From Nocardia brevicatena NBRC 12119 (lineage in GTDB: Bacteria; Actinomycetota; Actinomycetes; Mycobacteriales; Mycobacteriaceae), in the NCBI RefSeq assembly GCF_000308495.1, contig NZ_BAFU01000244.1, forward strand, positions 1 to 64,000: a DNA stretch of 64,000 nucleotides, read 5' to 3'. The position numbers were made by a program, and so were the translations under genes. Shown piece after piece: positions 18,750-26,815 of this stretch. The first letter of the stretch is position 1; each line of letters starts with the position of its first letter. Under the pieces are notes generated by a model. It worked only from the letters and a program-made list of their open reading frames with translations. It did no database searches and was not told the DNA's origin.

Positions 18750-19832
18750 GTGACGACCGTGGTCGAGACAGACGACACCACCGGCACCACCGCTACCGAG
18801 CACGACGATTTCTTCGCCGAGCTGACCGCATCGCTGGACACCGTGCTGTCGGCGGACGGCACGCTGCGGGTGACCGATATCGACCGGCGCGGGGAAGGAA
18901 ACTCGTGGGAGACCTATCTGGTCACCGTCGAGTGGAAGGCGGATTCCGAGCTCCGCATCGCGACCTACGCGGTCAAACGCCGGCCGGTCAGCGGCATCAC
19001 CGGCGACTACGACGTGAGCCGTGAGGTAGCGCTGCTGCAGGCCGCCGACCGGGCGGGCATGCGGGTACCCGCCGTGCTCGCGCATCGTGGCGAGCGTGCC
19101 GGCGCGCGAGGATTCTTCGTGATGGAGAAGGTGCCCGGCATCATCCCGATGCCGCACACCGTCTCACGGCTGATCCCCGACGCCGCCGTGCGCGCAGATA
19201 TCGGACGGCAGGTCGCCAGGGAGATGGCCCGGCTGCACAGTGCCGATCCGATCGGCCTGGGGCTGGACATGCTCGGACCGGTGCCCGACGGCGCCGATAC
19301 CGGCAGAATCGAGAACGACAAGTGGTTGCGGGCCTACCGCGAGGTCGCCGACATCCCGATCCCCGTCCTCGACCTGGCCTGCGCGTGGCTCGACCACCGC
19401 GCCGATGCCGTCTCCGGGCGGGTCGGCTTGGTGCACAACGATTTCCGGATCGGGAATCTGGTGATCCAGGACGGTTCCATTTCCGGAGTGCTGGATTGGG
19501 AGACCGCGCACTTCTCCGACCCGGTGGCCGATATCGCCTGGTTCGCGCAGCGGACCTCGCGCGGCCGGTCGCCGCTGCTGTGCAAGCTGATCGAGCTCGA
19601 GCCGTTCCTCGACGAGTACGAGCGGGCGGGTGGCCGGCGGCCGAGCCCGGAAACGCTCACCTGGTGGTCGGTCCAATCCCTGGTCAAGACGGCCGTGGGT
19701 TGTTTGCAGGCCGTGGATGTCTACAAGCGCGGGGACCGCGACGACCTGCGGTACTCGAATATGGCGCACAGCGTCTACTACAGCGTCGGCTGGCTGACGA
19801 AGATGCTCCGCGACGGAGAATGGGGACACTGA
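18750..19832 (+). CDS. APH-like phosphotransferase (FadE36/ACAD10-N type, copy 1)
   Basis: A 360-residue protein of the aminoglycoside-phosphotransferase/choline-kinase fold. The catalytic loop is HNDFRIGN (HxDxxxxN) and the metal-binding Asp is in GVLDWE. In actinobacteria such proteins sit beside acyl-CoA dehydrogenases and resemble the kinase domain of ACAD10/11, which phosphorylates 4-hydroxyacyl-CoAs. It starts with GTG. The next gene is a DUF6285-like protein 1 nt away, and a second kinase/DUF6285-like pair occurs at 45562-47015. Inference: it phosphorylates a hydroxylated intermediate, not an antibiotic. Confidence 0.88.
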   Translation: MTTVVETDDTTGTTATEHDDFFAELTASLDTVLSADGTLRVTDIDRRGEGNSWETYLVTVEWKADSELRIATYAVKRRPVSGITGDYDVSREVALLQAADRAGMRVPAVLAHRGERAGARGFFVMEKVPGIIPMPHTVSRLIPDAAVRADIGRQVAREMARLHSADPIGLGLDMLGPVPDGADTGRIENDKWLRAYREVADIPIPVLDLACAWLDHRADAVSGRVGLVHNDFRIGNLVIQDGSISGVLDWETAHFSDPVADIAWFAQRTSRGRSPLLCKLIELEPFLDEYERAGGRRPSPETLTWWSVQSLVKTAVGCLQAVDVYKRGDRDDLRYSNMAHSVYYSVGWLTKMLRDGEWGH

Positions 19833-19833
19833 C

Positions 19834-20244
19834 ATGACCGTCTACTCGACCGATCTCACCGGCCTGCTGAACACGATCAAGGACACGCTCGGCCGCCGCG
19901 TCGCTCCGGCGCTCCCGGAGGGCACCGCCCGGCAGGAACTCGCCGCGGTGCTCGAACAGCTCGACAACCTCACCGGGCGGATTGCCTGGGACCGCGATCG
20001 GCTCGCGCAGGTCTGCGAACGCACCGAGGGCCTGGCGGCTCGGCTCGGGCTCGCACCCGCCGATGCGCCCGCGACCGATGTCGACACCCTGCGGACTCGC
20101 CGGCGCGCGGTGTCGGAAGTACTGCGCGAGGCCTATCGCGACGGCGTACCTCACGTCGAGCTCGTCGAATCCGTGCTCGACTTCTCGGAACGAGATGTCG
20201 CGGAACAGATTTCGGTGGACCTGCGCGCGGGACTACCGAACTGA
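19834..20244 (+). CDS. DUF6285-like small protein (copy 1)
   Basis: A 136-residue mostly helical protein without catalytic motifs, beginning MTVYSTDLTGLLNTIKDTL. Proteins of this kind (DUF6285, from memory) are often encoded next to APH-like phosphotransferases. Here the kinase stop and this ATG are separated by one base. Inference: it is a partner or regulatory subunit of the kinase. A shorter homologue-like gene sits in the same relation to another kinase at 45562-45888. Confidence 0.75.
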   Translation: MTVYSTDLTGLLNTIKDTLGRRVAPALPEGTARQELAAVLEQLDNLTGRIAWDRDRLAQVCERTEGLAARLGLAPADAPATDVDTLRTRRRAVSEVLREAYRDGVPHVELVESVLDFSERDVAEQISVDLRAGLPN

Positions 20245-20310
20245 TTCGTTCACCAACGGCCGGGCCGCCCTACAGGTGGCCCGGCTTTCGACTATCGGAG
20301 GATGGTGGAG

Positions 20311-21784
20311 ATGCGCGTCCACGAACTGCTGGACCATTGGGCCGACCGCTTCCCGGAGAGATCTATGTAACCGACGGCAGCCGCGGACTCACCTGGCGCG
20401 AGATGCGTCGGTGGAGCCACCGGATCGGCAACTGGTCGGCAGGCGAGTTGCGGCCCGGCGAACGCTTCTGCCTGCTCGACCGCAACTCGTTGGAGATGAT
20501 CGCGCTGTACTTCGGCGCCTCGCGAGCCGGCGTCGTTCCGGTGCCGCTCAACTACCGACTGGCGCCCCAGGAGTGGAAATACATCGCCGAGGACGCCGGT
20601 TGCCGCCTGGCCGTGGTCCACGAGGACTACGCGGACGCGCTGACCTCGGCTGTCCCCGGCATCACGGCGTCGGTCATCCGCGACGACAGCGAATCGCGCC
20701 TGCGATTCGACGATGATATGGTCGCGACCTCCGACGAGGCGCTCGACCGGGATATCCCGGCCGACGCGATCTACCACCAGATGTACACCAGCGGCACCAC
20801 CGGCACACCCAAGGGCGTGATGGTGACCCACCGGGCGGCGTGCGCCAACGCCCTGCAGATCCAGCCGGCTCTGGGATCGGTGCGCAAAGTCACGCTGTGC
20901 GTTATGCCGCTGTTCCACGCGGGCGCCGCGTTGCAGATCTTGGCCTATACCTCGGTGGCTGTTCAGTGCACGTCGTGCGCGATTTCGACCGGACCGATAT
21001 GCTGCGGACGATGTCGGATCGCCGAATCCGGCTTCTCACCCTGGCCCCGGCGATGATCCAGGGCATGATCGACGACCCGTTGGCCACGCAGCTGGATTTC
21101 TCGGCATTGGAGCTGATGGCTACGGATCGGCTCCGATGGCGGTCGAACTCGTCAAAAAGGCGATGGAGGTGTTCGGCTGCGACTTCGCGCAGGCCTATGG
21201 CATGACCGAAACCTGCGCGGTGGCCGCCATTCTCGCCCCGTAGGACCATCGCCGGGCACTGGCCGGGCGCCCGGACATCCTGGCTCGGCGGGGCGCCCCG
21301 TGCTCGGCTCCTCGATCCGCGTGATCGGAAAGAACGGCCAACAGCTTCCCAGCGGGGCCATCGGCGAGATCGTGGTCCGCGGACCGCAACTGATGGAGGG
21401 CTATTGGGGTCTCGAGGACGCGACGCGGGACGCGCTCGACGGCGGGTGGCTGCATACCGGCGACGCGGGCCACATCGACTCCGAGGGCTTCCTGTTCATC
21501 TCCGATCGGGTGAAGGACATGATCGTCTCGGGCGGGGAGAACATCTACCCGCGCGAGATCGAGGAAATCCTGTCCGAGATGCCCGGTATAGCCGACGTGG
21601 CGGTGATCGGCGTGCCGAGCGAGCGCTGGGGCGAGAGCCCGATCGCGGTGGTCGTGCCCGCCGTGGGCGCGACCGTCACCGAGCAGATGGTCCTCGACCA
21701 CTGCCGCGCAGCGCGGTCGGCAAGGTTCTCGAGCGTGATCTGCGGGAACCTTATTGGCAAGGCAGAGATCGCCATGTCAATTGA
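20311..21784 (+). pseudogene. AMP-forming acyl-CoA synthetase, multiply frameshifted
   Basis: Pieces of one FadD-like enzyme appear in order but in changing frames. MRVHELLDHWADRFPE is followed by a frame change near 20360 into YVTDGSRGLTW and the P-loop YTSGTTGTPKGV. Further changes come near 20945 (into GGCSVHVVRDF) and 21118 (into YGSAPM...AYGMTETC). A TAG stop is at 21241, and another change near 21299 leads into VRGPQLMEGYWG. A last disruption near 21705 has lost about 20 residues before SAVGKVLERDL. With at least five frame breaks and a stop it cannot make an intact enzyme. A good GGAGG still precedes the start, so decay is recent enough for homology to be obvious. Confidence 0.9.
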
Positions 21785-21870
21785 ATGCGGTACAGCAGCC
21801 GTGTCCGTCAGCTGAATCGCCGGGTCGGTAGGCGGAACTCCTCCGATATAACCGGCGGTAGCCCCGGAAG

Positions 21871-21910
21871 ACGGATTCGCCGGGCCCCGTACGGGGCCCG
21901 GCGAATCCGT
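21871..21910. terminator. 40-bp perfect palindrome, bidirectional terminator
   Basis: A perfect 20+20 bp inverted repeat without a loop in the DNA (arm ACGGATTCGCCGGGCCCCGT). It lies between the 3' end of the ligase pseudogene and the 3' end of the BVMO gene on the opposite strand. Its position between convergent genes makes a bidirectional transcription terminator the simplest reading. Confidence 0.8.
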
Positions 21911-21939
21911 TCGTCCATCCCGGTGACTCGCCGCGAATG

Positions 21940-23874
21940 TCAGTCCGTCTTCCGCGGCGTCGCCACGAAGTCGGCCGAGTCGGGCCGGTGGGTCCGCGTC
22001 CAGTAGTCGATGACCGGCCACGGGCAGTTGGTCACCACTCGTCCGCTGGAATTGCGGTAGTAGCTGTTCACTCCGTCCATGGCGTACACCATGCGGGAGT
22101 TCGCTTCGTCGAGCTCTTCGTTGTACCGGTCGTATGCCTCCCGGCGGCATTCGAGTGTCGCCAGGTCGTCGGTCACCAAGCGGCTGATCGCCTCGATGAC
22201 ATAACGGACCTGCGCCTCGCCGATGGTGATGTAGCTACCGCCCGGCGGATTGGTGTTCGGGCCGTAGAGGAAGAACAGATTCGGATAACCCGGCGTGGTG
22301 ATGCCCAGGTGCGCGCGCCCGTTGTCGTTGTCCCACTGCTCACGCAGCGCGACGCCGCCACGGCCACGGATATCCATCGGGAACAGGAAGCGCTGCTGCT
22401 GGAAGCCCGTGCACAGGATGAGCACATCTATCTTGCGCTCCTCGCCGCCCGCGGTGACGACGCCGCCCGGCGTCAGTCGCTCGACACTGCCGGTCAGGAG
22501 TTCGACATGCGGTTTCACCAGCGTGGCGAACCAGCCGTTGTCGATGAGCAACCGCTTGCCGAACGGCGGGTAGTCGGGCAGCGTCTGCTCGCGCAGTTCC
22601 TCGTGTCCGGCGAGCTGCTGCTCGAGGTACTGGGTGAAGTAGGCCCGATACGCGTCGTTGAGCGAGCTCACGAGCTTGCCCTTCTCGGCACGCCGCGGAT
22701 CGACCGGCAGCGCGGCGAACGTGCGTTCGGTGTAAAGCCAGTACAGCCGGAACCGGTACCAACCACGGTAGAAGGGAACATGGTCGAACAGCCAGTGCTT
22801 GGCGGGCGGCGACGGCTGGAAGTAGTGCTCGTTGGGCGCGATCCACTGTGGTTGCCGTTGCAGGACGACCATACTCTCGACCTCGTCGGCGATCGCCACG
22901 ACCAACTGCATGGCGCTGGCGCCACTGCCCACGACCGCCACCCGCTTGCCGGTGAGGTCGATGTCCTCGGGCCAACGCGCCGAGTGCACAATCTGCCCGC
23001 CGAAGTCGGCGGTACCGGGGAAGTCCGGGATATTGGGGGTGCTGTGCAGCCCCGCGGCGGTCACCAGCGCGGTGGCGCGTAGTTTCTGTCGTTCCCCGTC
23101 CGGACCGGTCACCGAGATCACCCACTGCTGTGCCTGGTCGTCCCAGACGGCGCTGTCCACGGAGTGACGCAGCCGGATCTTCTCGGTCACGCCGTATTCG
23201 TGGGCGACGTCTTCGAGGTAGGCGAAGATCTCGTCGCGCCGGGAGAAGTACTCGGTCCAGTTCTTGGGCCGGAACGAGAATGAGTACAGATCGCTGGGAA
23301 TATCGACGCGCGCGCCGGGATACCTGTTCTCCCACCAGGTGCCGCCGATGCGGTCGTTGCGCTCGAGCACGGTGTAGGGGATGCCCGCCTTGTCCAGGTG
23401 GATGGCGCAGGCCAGGCCGGAGACGCCCGCACCGACGATGACGACACCGAAATCGGGCCGGTCGTGCTCGATGAGCGCGCCGGTGTCCGCGGGTTCGAAG
23501 GGGGTGAAACCGAGTTGTTCGGCGATCATGGGGGAGTAGGTCTCGGGGATCGGCTCGCCCATGACGGTGCTCATCAGACGCGCGAGTTCGCCGGCCGCCG
23601 GCGTGGGATGCGCGATCGGCTTGCCTCTGCTCCAGTCGAGGACTGCGTCGGTGGCCGCCTCGTGGATCTCGGTCTGGATCGCCGGATCGAGTCCGCCCGA
23701 GTCCAGTTCCTCGAATCCTTTGGGCGCGGCAGGGAGGTAGGGCGCGGACAGCCACTTCTCCTCGCCGGTCAGCTGGTAGATCACCGGCAGCAGGCACGGG
23801 ATGTTGGCCGCGGTGACCGCCGCGTGCACCGTGGCGCGGTCGAGATCGGGATCTGGTGGAATGGTTGGGCTCAT
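21940..23874 (-). CDS. Baeyer-Villiger monooxygenase, HAPMO-like (copy 1)
   Basis: A 644-residue class B flavoprotein monooxygenase. An N-terminal extension of about 140 residues precedes the FAD-binding GAGVSG (about 148-153) and GGTWWENRYPG. The Baeyer-Villiger fingerprint FGGQIVHSARWP is at about 291-302, and the NADPH motif GSGASA at about 316-321. The extension and length match 4-hydroxyacetophenone-monooxygenase-type enzymes. It converts a ketone to an ester or lactone. It follows an LLM-family gene by 28 nt. The same LLM-BVMO pair recurs at 49230-52251. Confidence 0.93.
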   Translation of the reverse strand: MSPTIPPDPDLDRATVHAAVTAANIPCLLPVIYQLTGEEKWLSAPYLPAAPKGFEELDSGGLDPAIQTEIHEAATDAVLDWSRGKPIAHPTPAAGELARLMSTVMGEPIPETYSPMIAEQLGFTPFEPADTGALIEHDRPDFGVVIVGAGVSGLACAIHLDKAGIPYTVLERNDRIGGTWWENRYPGARVDIPSDLYSFSFRPKNWTEYFSRRDEIFAYLEDVAHEYGVTEKIRLRHSVDSAVWDDQAQQWVISVTGPDGERQKLRATALVTAAGLHSTPNIPDFPGTADFGGQIVHSARWPEDIDLTGKRVAVVGSGASAMQLVVAIADEVESMVVLQRQPQWIAPNEHYFQPSPPAKHWLFDHVPFYRGWYRFRLYWLYTERTFAALPVDPRRAEKGKLVSSLNDAYRAYFTQYLEQQLAGHEELREQTLPDYPPFGKRLLIDNGWFATLVKPHVELLTGSVERLTPGGVVTAGGEERKIDVLILCTGFQQQRFLFPMDIRGRGGVALREQWDNDNGRAHLGITTPGYPNLFFLYGPNTNPPGGSYITIGEAQVRYVIEAISRLVTDDLATLECRREAYDRYNEELDEANSRMVYAMDGVNSYYRNSSGRVVTNCPWPVIDYWTRTHRPDSADFVATPRKTD

Positions 23875-23902
23875 ATCGTGTCTTTCGGGGCGGAGTAGGT
23901 GG

Positions 23903-24712
23903 TCAGTCGGTCAGTGAGCGCAGGAGTTCGATCGCCGAGACGCGCTCGGGATGGGTTGGCGCCATGGGGCCGATGTAGAGGGCGAGTTGGGGCCTGGCCT
24001 GCTCGAGCCATGGTGTCGGATCCTCGGTGACGGCGAAGGGAACCCGCACGATGATGTTGAGCTCGCCCAGCTCCGCGGCACGCTTCGCCTTTCCGCGTGC
24101 GAGCGCGCCACCCCACACCGATTCCCACTTCTCCGGGTGGAAGAAGAGGGGCTCCCAACCCTCGGCGATCTCGGCGGTGAGCTCGACCATCTTCTCGCCG
24201 AGGGCTGCGATCGAGACCGGAATGCGATTGCGGACGGGGTGATTGATCAGCTCGAGCGGCTTGCCGAGGCCGGTGCCGCGGCCCGGGGGAAGCGGGATAT
24301 GGAAGTGCCTGCCCTCGTGGCGCAGTGCTTCGCGCCGCCACACGGTGCGGCAGATCTCGATGGTCTCTCTGGTCTTGCCCAGCGTATGCCCGAACGGAAC
24401 GCCGTGAAAGCCCTCGACCACTTGCGGTCCGGAGGCGCCGAGGCCGAGGCGGAATCGCCCTTTCGACACGTAGTCGAGGCCGGCGGCGGTTATGGCCAGT
24501 GTGGTCGGGGTGCGGGAGTCGATCGGCAGGATGCCGGTGGCGAGTTCGATTCTCGAGGTGCGTGCCGCGAGGTAGCCGAGCCGGCTGACCGCGTCGAAGG
24601 TGTAGGCCTCGCCCATTGTCACCGAGTCGAGGCCCGCGGCCTCGTAGTCGACGATCTGCGCGGCGATCTCCTCGAACGGTGGACCGAAGTCCAGCACGGT
24701 GCCGATACGCAT
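23903..24712 (-). CDS. LLM-class (F420-type) oxidoreductase with internal deletion (copy 1)
   Basis: A 269-residue luciferase-like flavin/F420 oxidoreductase. AGGAG is well placed before the ATG at 24712. Compared with copy 2 (349 residues), the sequence is collinear up to LALYIG. It then jumps to a C-terminus resembling the last 20 or so residues of copy 2, so about 77 residues of the C-terminal barrel are absent in frame. It could be inactive, or a shortened enzyme. It starts the LLM-BVMO operon, with an AT-rich promoter region and a palindromic operator candidate (24821-24836) upstream. Confidence 0.88.
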   Translation of the reverse strand: MRIGTVLDFGPPFEEIAAQIVDYEAAGLDSVTMGEAYTFDAVSRLGYLAARTSRIELATGILPIDSRTPTTLAITAAGLDYVSKGRFRLGLGASGPQVVEGFHGVPFGHTLGKTRETIEICRTVWRREALRHEGRHFHIPLPPGRGTGLGKPLELINHPVRNRIPVSIAALGEKMVELTAEIAEGWEPLFFHPEKWESVWGGALARGKAKRAAELGELNIIVRVPFAVTEDPTPWLEQARPQLALYIGPMAPTHPERVSAIELLRSLTD

Positions 24713-24820
24713 GTGCTCTCCTGCTTTCCGCAAGTCGCAGCCCACGCTGCGATCGATGAATGTTCGCGACCGACCGTGATAGCCGGTTCCGCTGGTCGTG
24801 CCGCGACCGCTCATGATGTT

Positions 24821-24836
24821 TAGTTAATGTTAACTA
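24821..24836. promoter_or_regulatory. Palindromic operator candidate TAGTTAA-TG-TTAACTA
   Basis: A 7+2+7 bp perfect inverted repeat upstream of the LLM-BVMO operon. The stretch TTAATGTTAACTACGG at 24824-24839 matches the 16-bp elements at 25204-25219 and 31329-31344 at about 13 of 16 positions, suggesting one regulator binds all three. Confidence 0.6.
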
Positions 24837-25197
24837 CGGCTATATATCTCGGTCAATGGCCTGTTACGTCATAGTTTATGAATTTAAGTTATTACCTAAT
24901 ATGGTCTATTGGCCGGATAGGGTGGGTGGTGCGATACCCCTTGCCGCGCGCGACTCGATCTCGTCGCCCTCGCGGAGGGCTCGTGGTCCTCGCGTCCGGC
25001 GCGCGACCTCTCGGTGTGCCGGCTCTGAGAGGGGAGCGCCGGCGGCGCTTTCCGGGGTGGGGGTCGGCGGATTGCCCGTCAGCGGTGATCGAGTCGTGTG
25101 TCCGAAGGGTGTGTGGCGACGGCGTGGTGAACGCGTGTGAATAACCATTTTGGACTGATGTGACTGAAATAGTAACTCTGGCCTGCGTAATTTGCCC

Positions 25198-25225
25198 TTG
25201 ACATTAATGGTAACTATGTTATCTT
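25198..25225 (+). promoter_or_regulatory. Promoter with embedded operator TTAATGGTAACTATGT
   Basis: A -35-like TTGACA and a -10-like TATCTT are 16 bp apart. The spacer (25204-25219) is exactly TTAATGGTAACTATGT. The same element with one change lies at 31329-31344 upstream of the esterase gene. Binding between the two promoter hexamers would block RNA polymerase, as expected for a TetR-type repressor. Confidence 0.6.
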
Positions 25226-25358
25226 GATCACAACAGCGCCCCTGGGGCGGCCCGAGCCGGTCCGGAGAGTGCTGCAGGGGGCTGGGAAGGCCGGATGCGT
25301 GGGAGCCACTCGACCGATGAGCGCGCCTCCGGATGGACATCCGCACGAAAGGCAGAAC

Positions 25359-26561
25359 ATGACCGAGACGCTGATCCGCGAGATAGTTGTCGGCAGCGAC
25401 AGAGTGACCGACTATGTGCAGCGCGCGCGTTCCATCGCGCCGCTGATCAGGCAAGAGGCCGCCGCCATCGAACGTGAGCGCACGATCACCAAGCCGGTCG
25501 CCGACGCGCTGGTCGAACTGGATCTGCATCGGATGCTCGAGCCCGAGGAACTCGGCGGCGGCGGGCTCCTCCCCAGTGAGGGTATGCGGGTGTACGAAGA
25601 GCTCGCCAAGGCCGACGGCTCGACCGGATGGGCTGTGATGGCCAGCACCTGGGGCACCGCGGGCGTGATCGGCCACCTCGCGCCCGAGGTCATGGACGAG
25701 TTGCTGAGCAAGGACGAACCCTTCATCGTCGCGGGTCAGCTCCTGCCGCGGCATCCCGGCATCCAGGTCGAGGGTGGCTACATCATCGACGGCGGCTACT
25801 CCTTCGCCAGCGGTTCGGATCACGCGACCTGGATCGGTGCGGGTTTCTACGTCGCCGACGAACAGGGCAACCCGATCCCTGGCGCCAACGGTCAACCGCA
25901 GGCACGCATTGCCCTGCTGCCCAAGGACCAGGTCGAGTTCAAGAACAACTGGGACGTATGGGGGCTGGCCGGCACCGGCAGCCACGACTACGCGGTCTCG
26001 AAGAAGTTCGTGCCCGCGGAGTACACCACACAGACCTTCGGCGGCACGCCGACTCGCTCCGAGACCCTGTACAAGCTGGGCAACGAGTTCAGCGGCGGAA
26101 TCTGCCACGCGCCGATCGTGCTCGGAATCGCCGCTCGCGCACTGGAACTGGTAGCGAGGATCACCGACGGCAAGGTTCGTCCCACCTACGCCGTTCCGGT
26201 CGGCGAAGCCGAGATCTTCCGAATCGAATTCGCTCGTAAGGAAGCCGACCTACAGGCCTCCCGCCTCTACTGCTACGACGTCGTGCGGTCGGCCGAAGCC
26301 GCGGTGAACGCCGGGCAGCCGGTGACGCCCGAGCAGATCGCCCGAGCGTCGCAGATGCTGTCGTGGGTACACGAGGTCACCGCCGACATCGTGACATTCG
26401 CGCACCGCTGGGGCGGGAGCCGGAGCATCGGTCGGACCAGCACGCTGGGCCGCTTCGTGCGGGATATGAACGTGGCGACGCAGCACCTTCTCGTCGACCC
26501 GAAGATGCTCGTGGACGCCGCGGGGGTCCTGCTTCCGATCTACGCGCAGGCCGAGGCGTGA
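25359..26561 (+). CDS. HsaA-like flavin-dependent monooxygenase (acyl-CoA dehydrogenase fold)
   Basis: A 400-residue protein of the acyl-CoA dehydrogenase superfamily, most like two-component group D flavin monooxygenases (HsaA type). It has ELGGGGLLPSEGMRVYEELAKADGS, GYSFASGSDHATWI, and a C-terminal helix bundle with RDMNVATQHLLVD. The ACAD catalytic-glutamate motif is absent. Such enzymes hydroxylate phenolic or cyclic substrates with reduced flavin from a partner reductase. The matching reductase is at 32466-32954, and a shared operator motif precedes both transcription units. The start at 25359 follows AAAGG. Confidence 0.87.
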   Translation: MTETLIREIVVGSDRVTDYVQRARSIAPLIRQEAAAIERERTITKPVADALVELDLHRMLEPEELGGGGLLPSEGMRVYEELAKADGSTGWAVMASTWGTAGVIGHLAPEVMDELLSKDEPFIVAGQLLPRHPGIQVEGGYIIDGGYSFASGSDHATWIGAGFYVADEQGNPIPGANGQPQARIALLPKDQVEFKNNWDVWGLAGTGSHDYAVSKKFVPAEYTTQTFGGTPTRSETLYKLGNEFSGGICHAPIVLGIAARALELVARITDGKVRPTYAVPVGEAEIFRIEFARKEADLQASRLYCYDVVRSAEAAVNAGQPVTPEQIARASQMLSWVHEVTADIVTFAHRWGGSRSIGRTSTLGRFVRDMNVATQHLLVDPKMLVDAAGVLLPIYAQAEA

Positions 26562-26815
26562 ATATGTCACCGAATCCTCGGTGCGTACCGCACATACCGT
26601 TCTTCGGATAGATCGCCGGTTGTGAACGGTGCTGCGCGGTGCCGGTACCGGACCCGCGTGCCGAGTTCGGACCCGGTCGCCGGATGCCGCGCGGGGGCAT
26701 GCCGCACAAACGCGCCGCATGCCCCTGTGGTCCGTGCCCGCCGTCGAGCCACGAAGTGCGCGATATAGTTCCCGGCCTGCCGTGGGCGGGTCGACAAGCG
26801 TGAGAGGCACCCACG

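Larger units (their letters stand above)
24713..25358. promoter_or_regulatory. Divergent control region of LLM-BVMO and flavin monooxygenase genes
   Basis: A 646-bp non-coding region separating divergent genes. It holds a perfect palindrome at 24821-24836 and a likely promoter for the rightward gene: TTGACA at 25198-25203, a 16-bp spacer and TATCTT at 25220-25225. An operator-like sequence fills the spacer. AATAACCATTTTGG at 25140-25153 recurs with one change at 47280-47293. Short open frames at 24856-25144 have no supporting motif. Confidence 0.6.
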
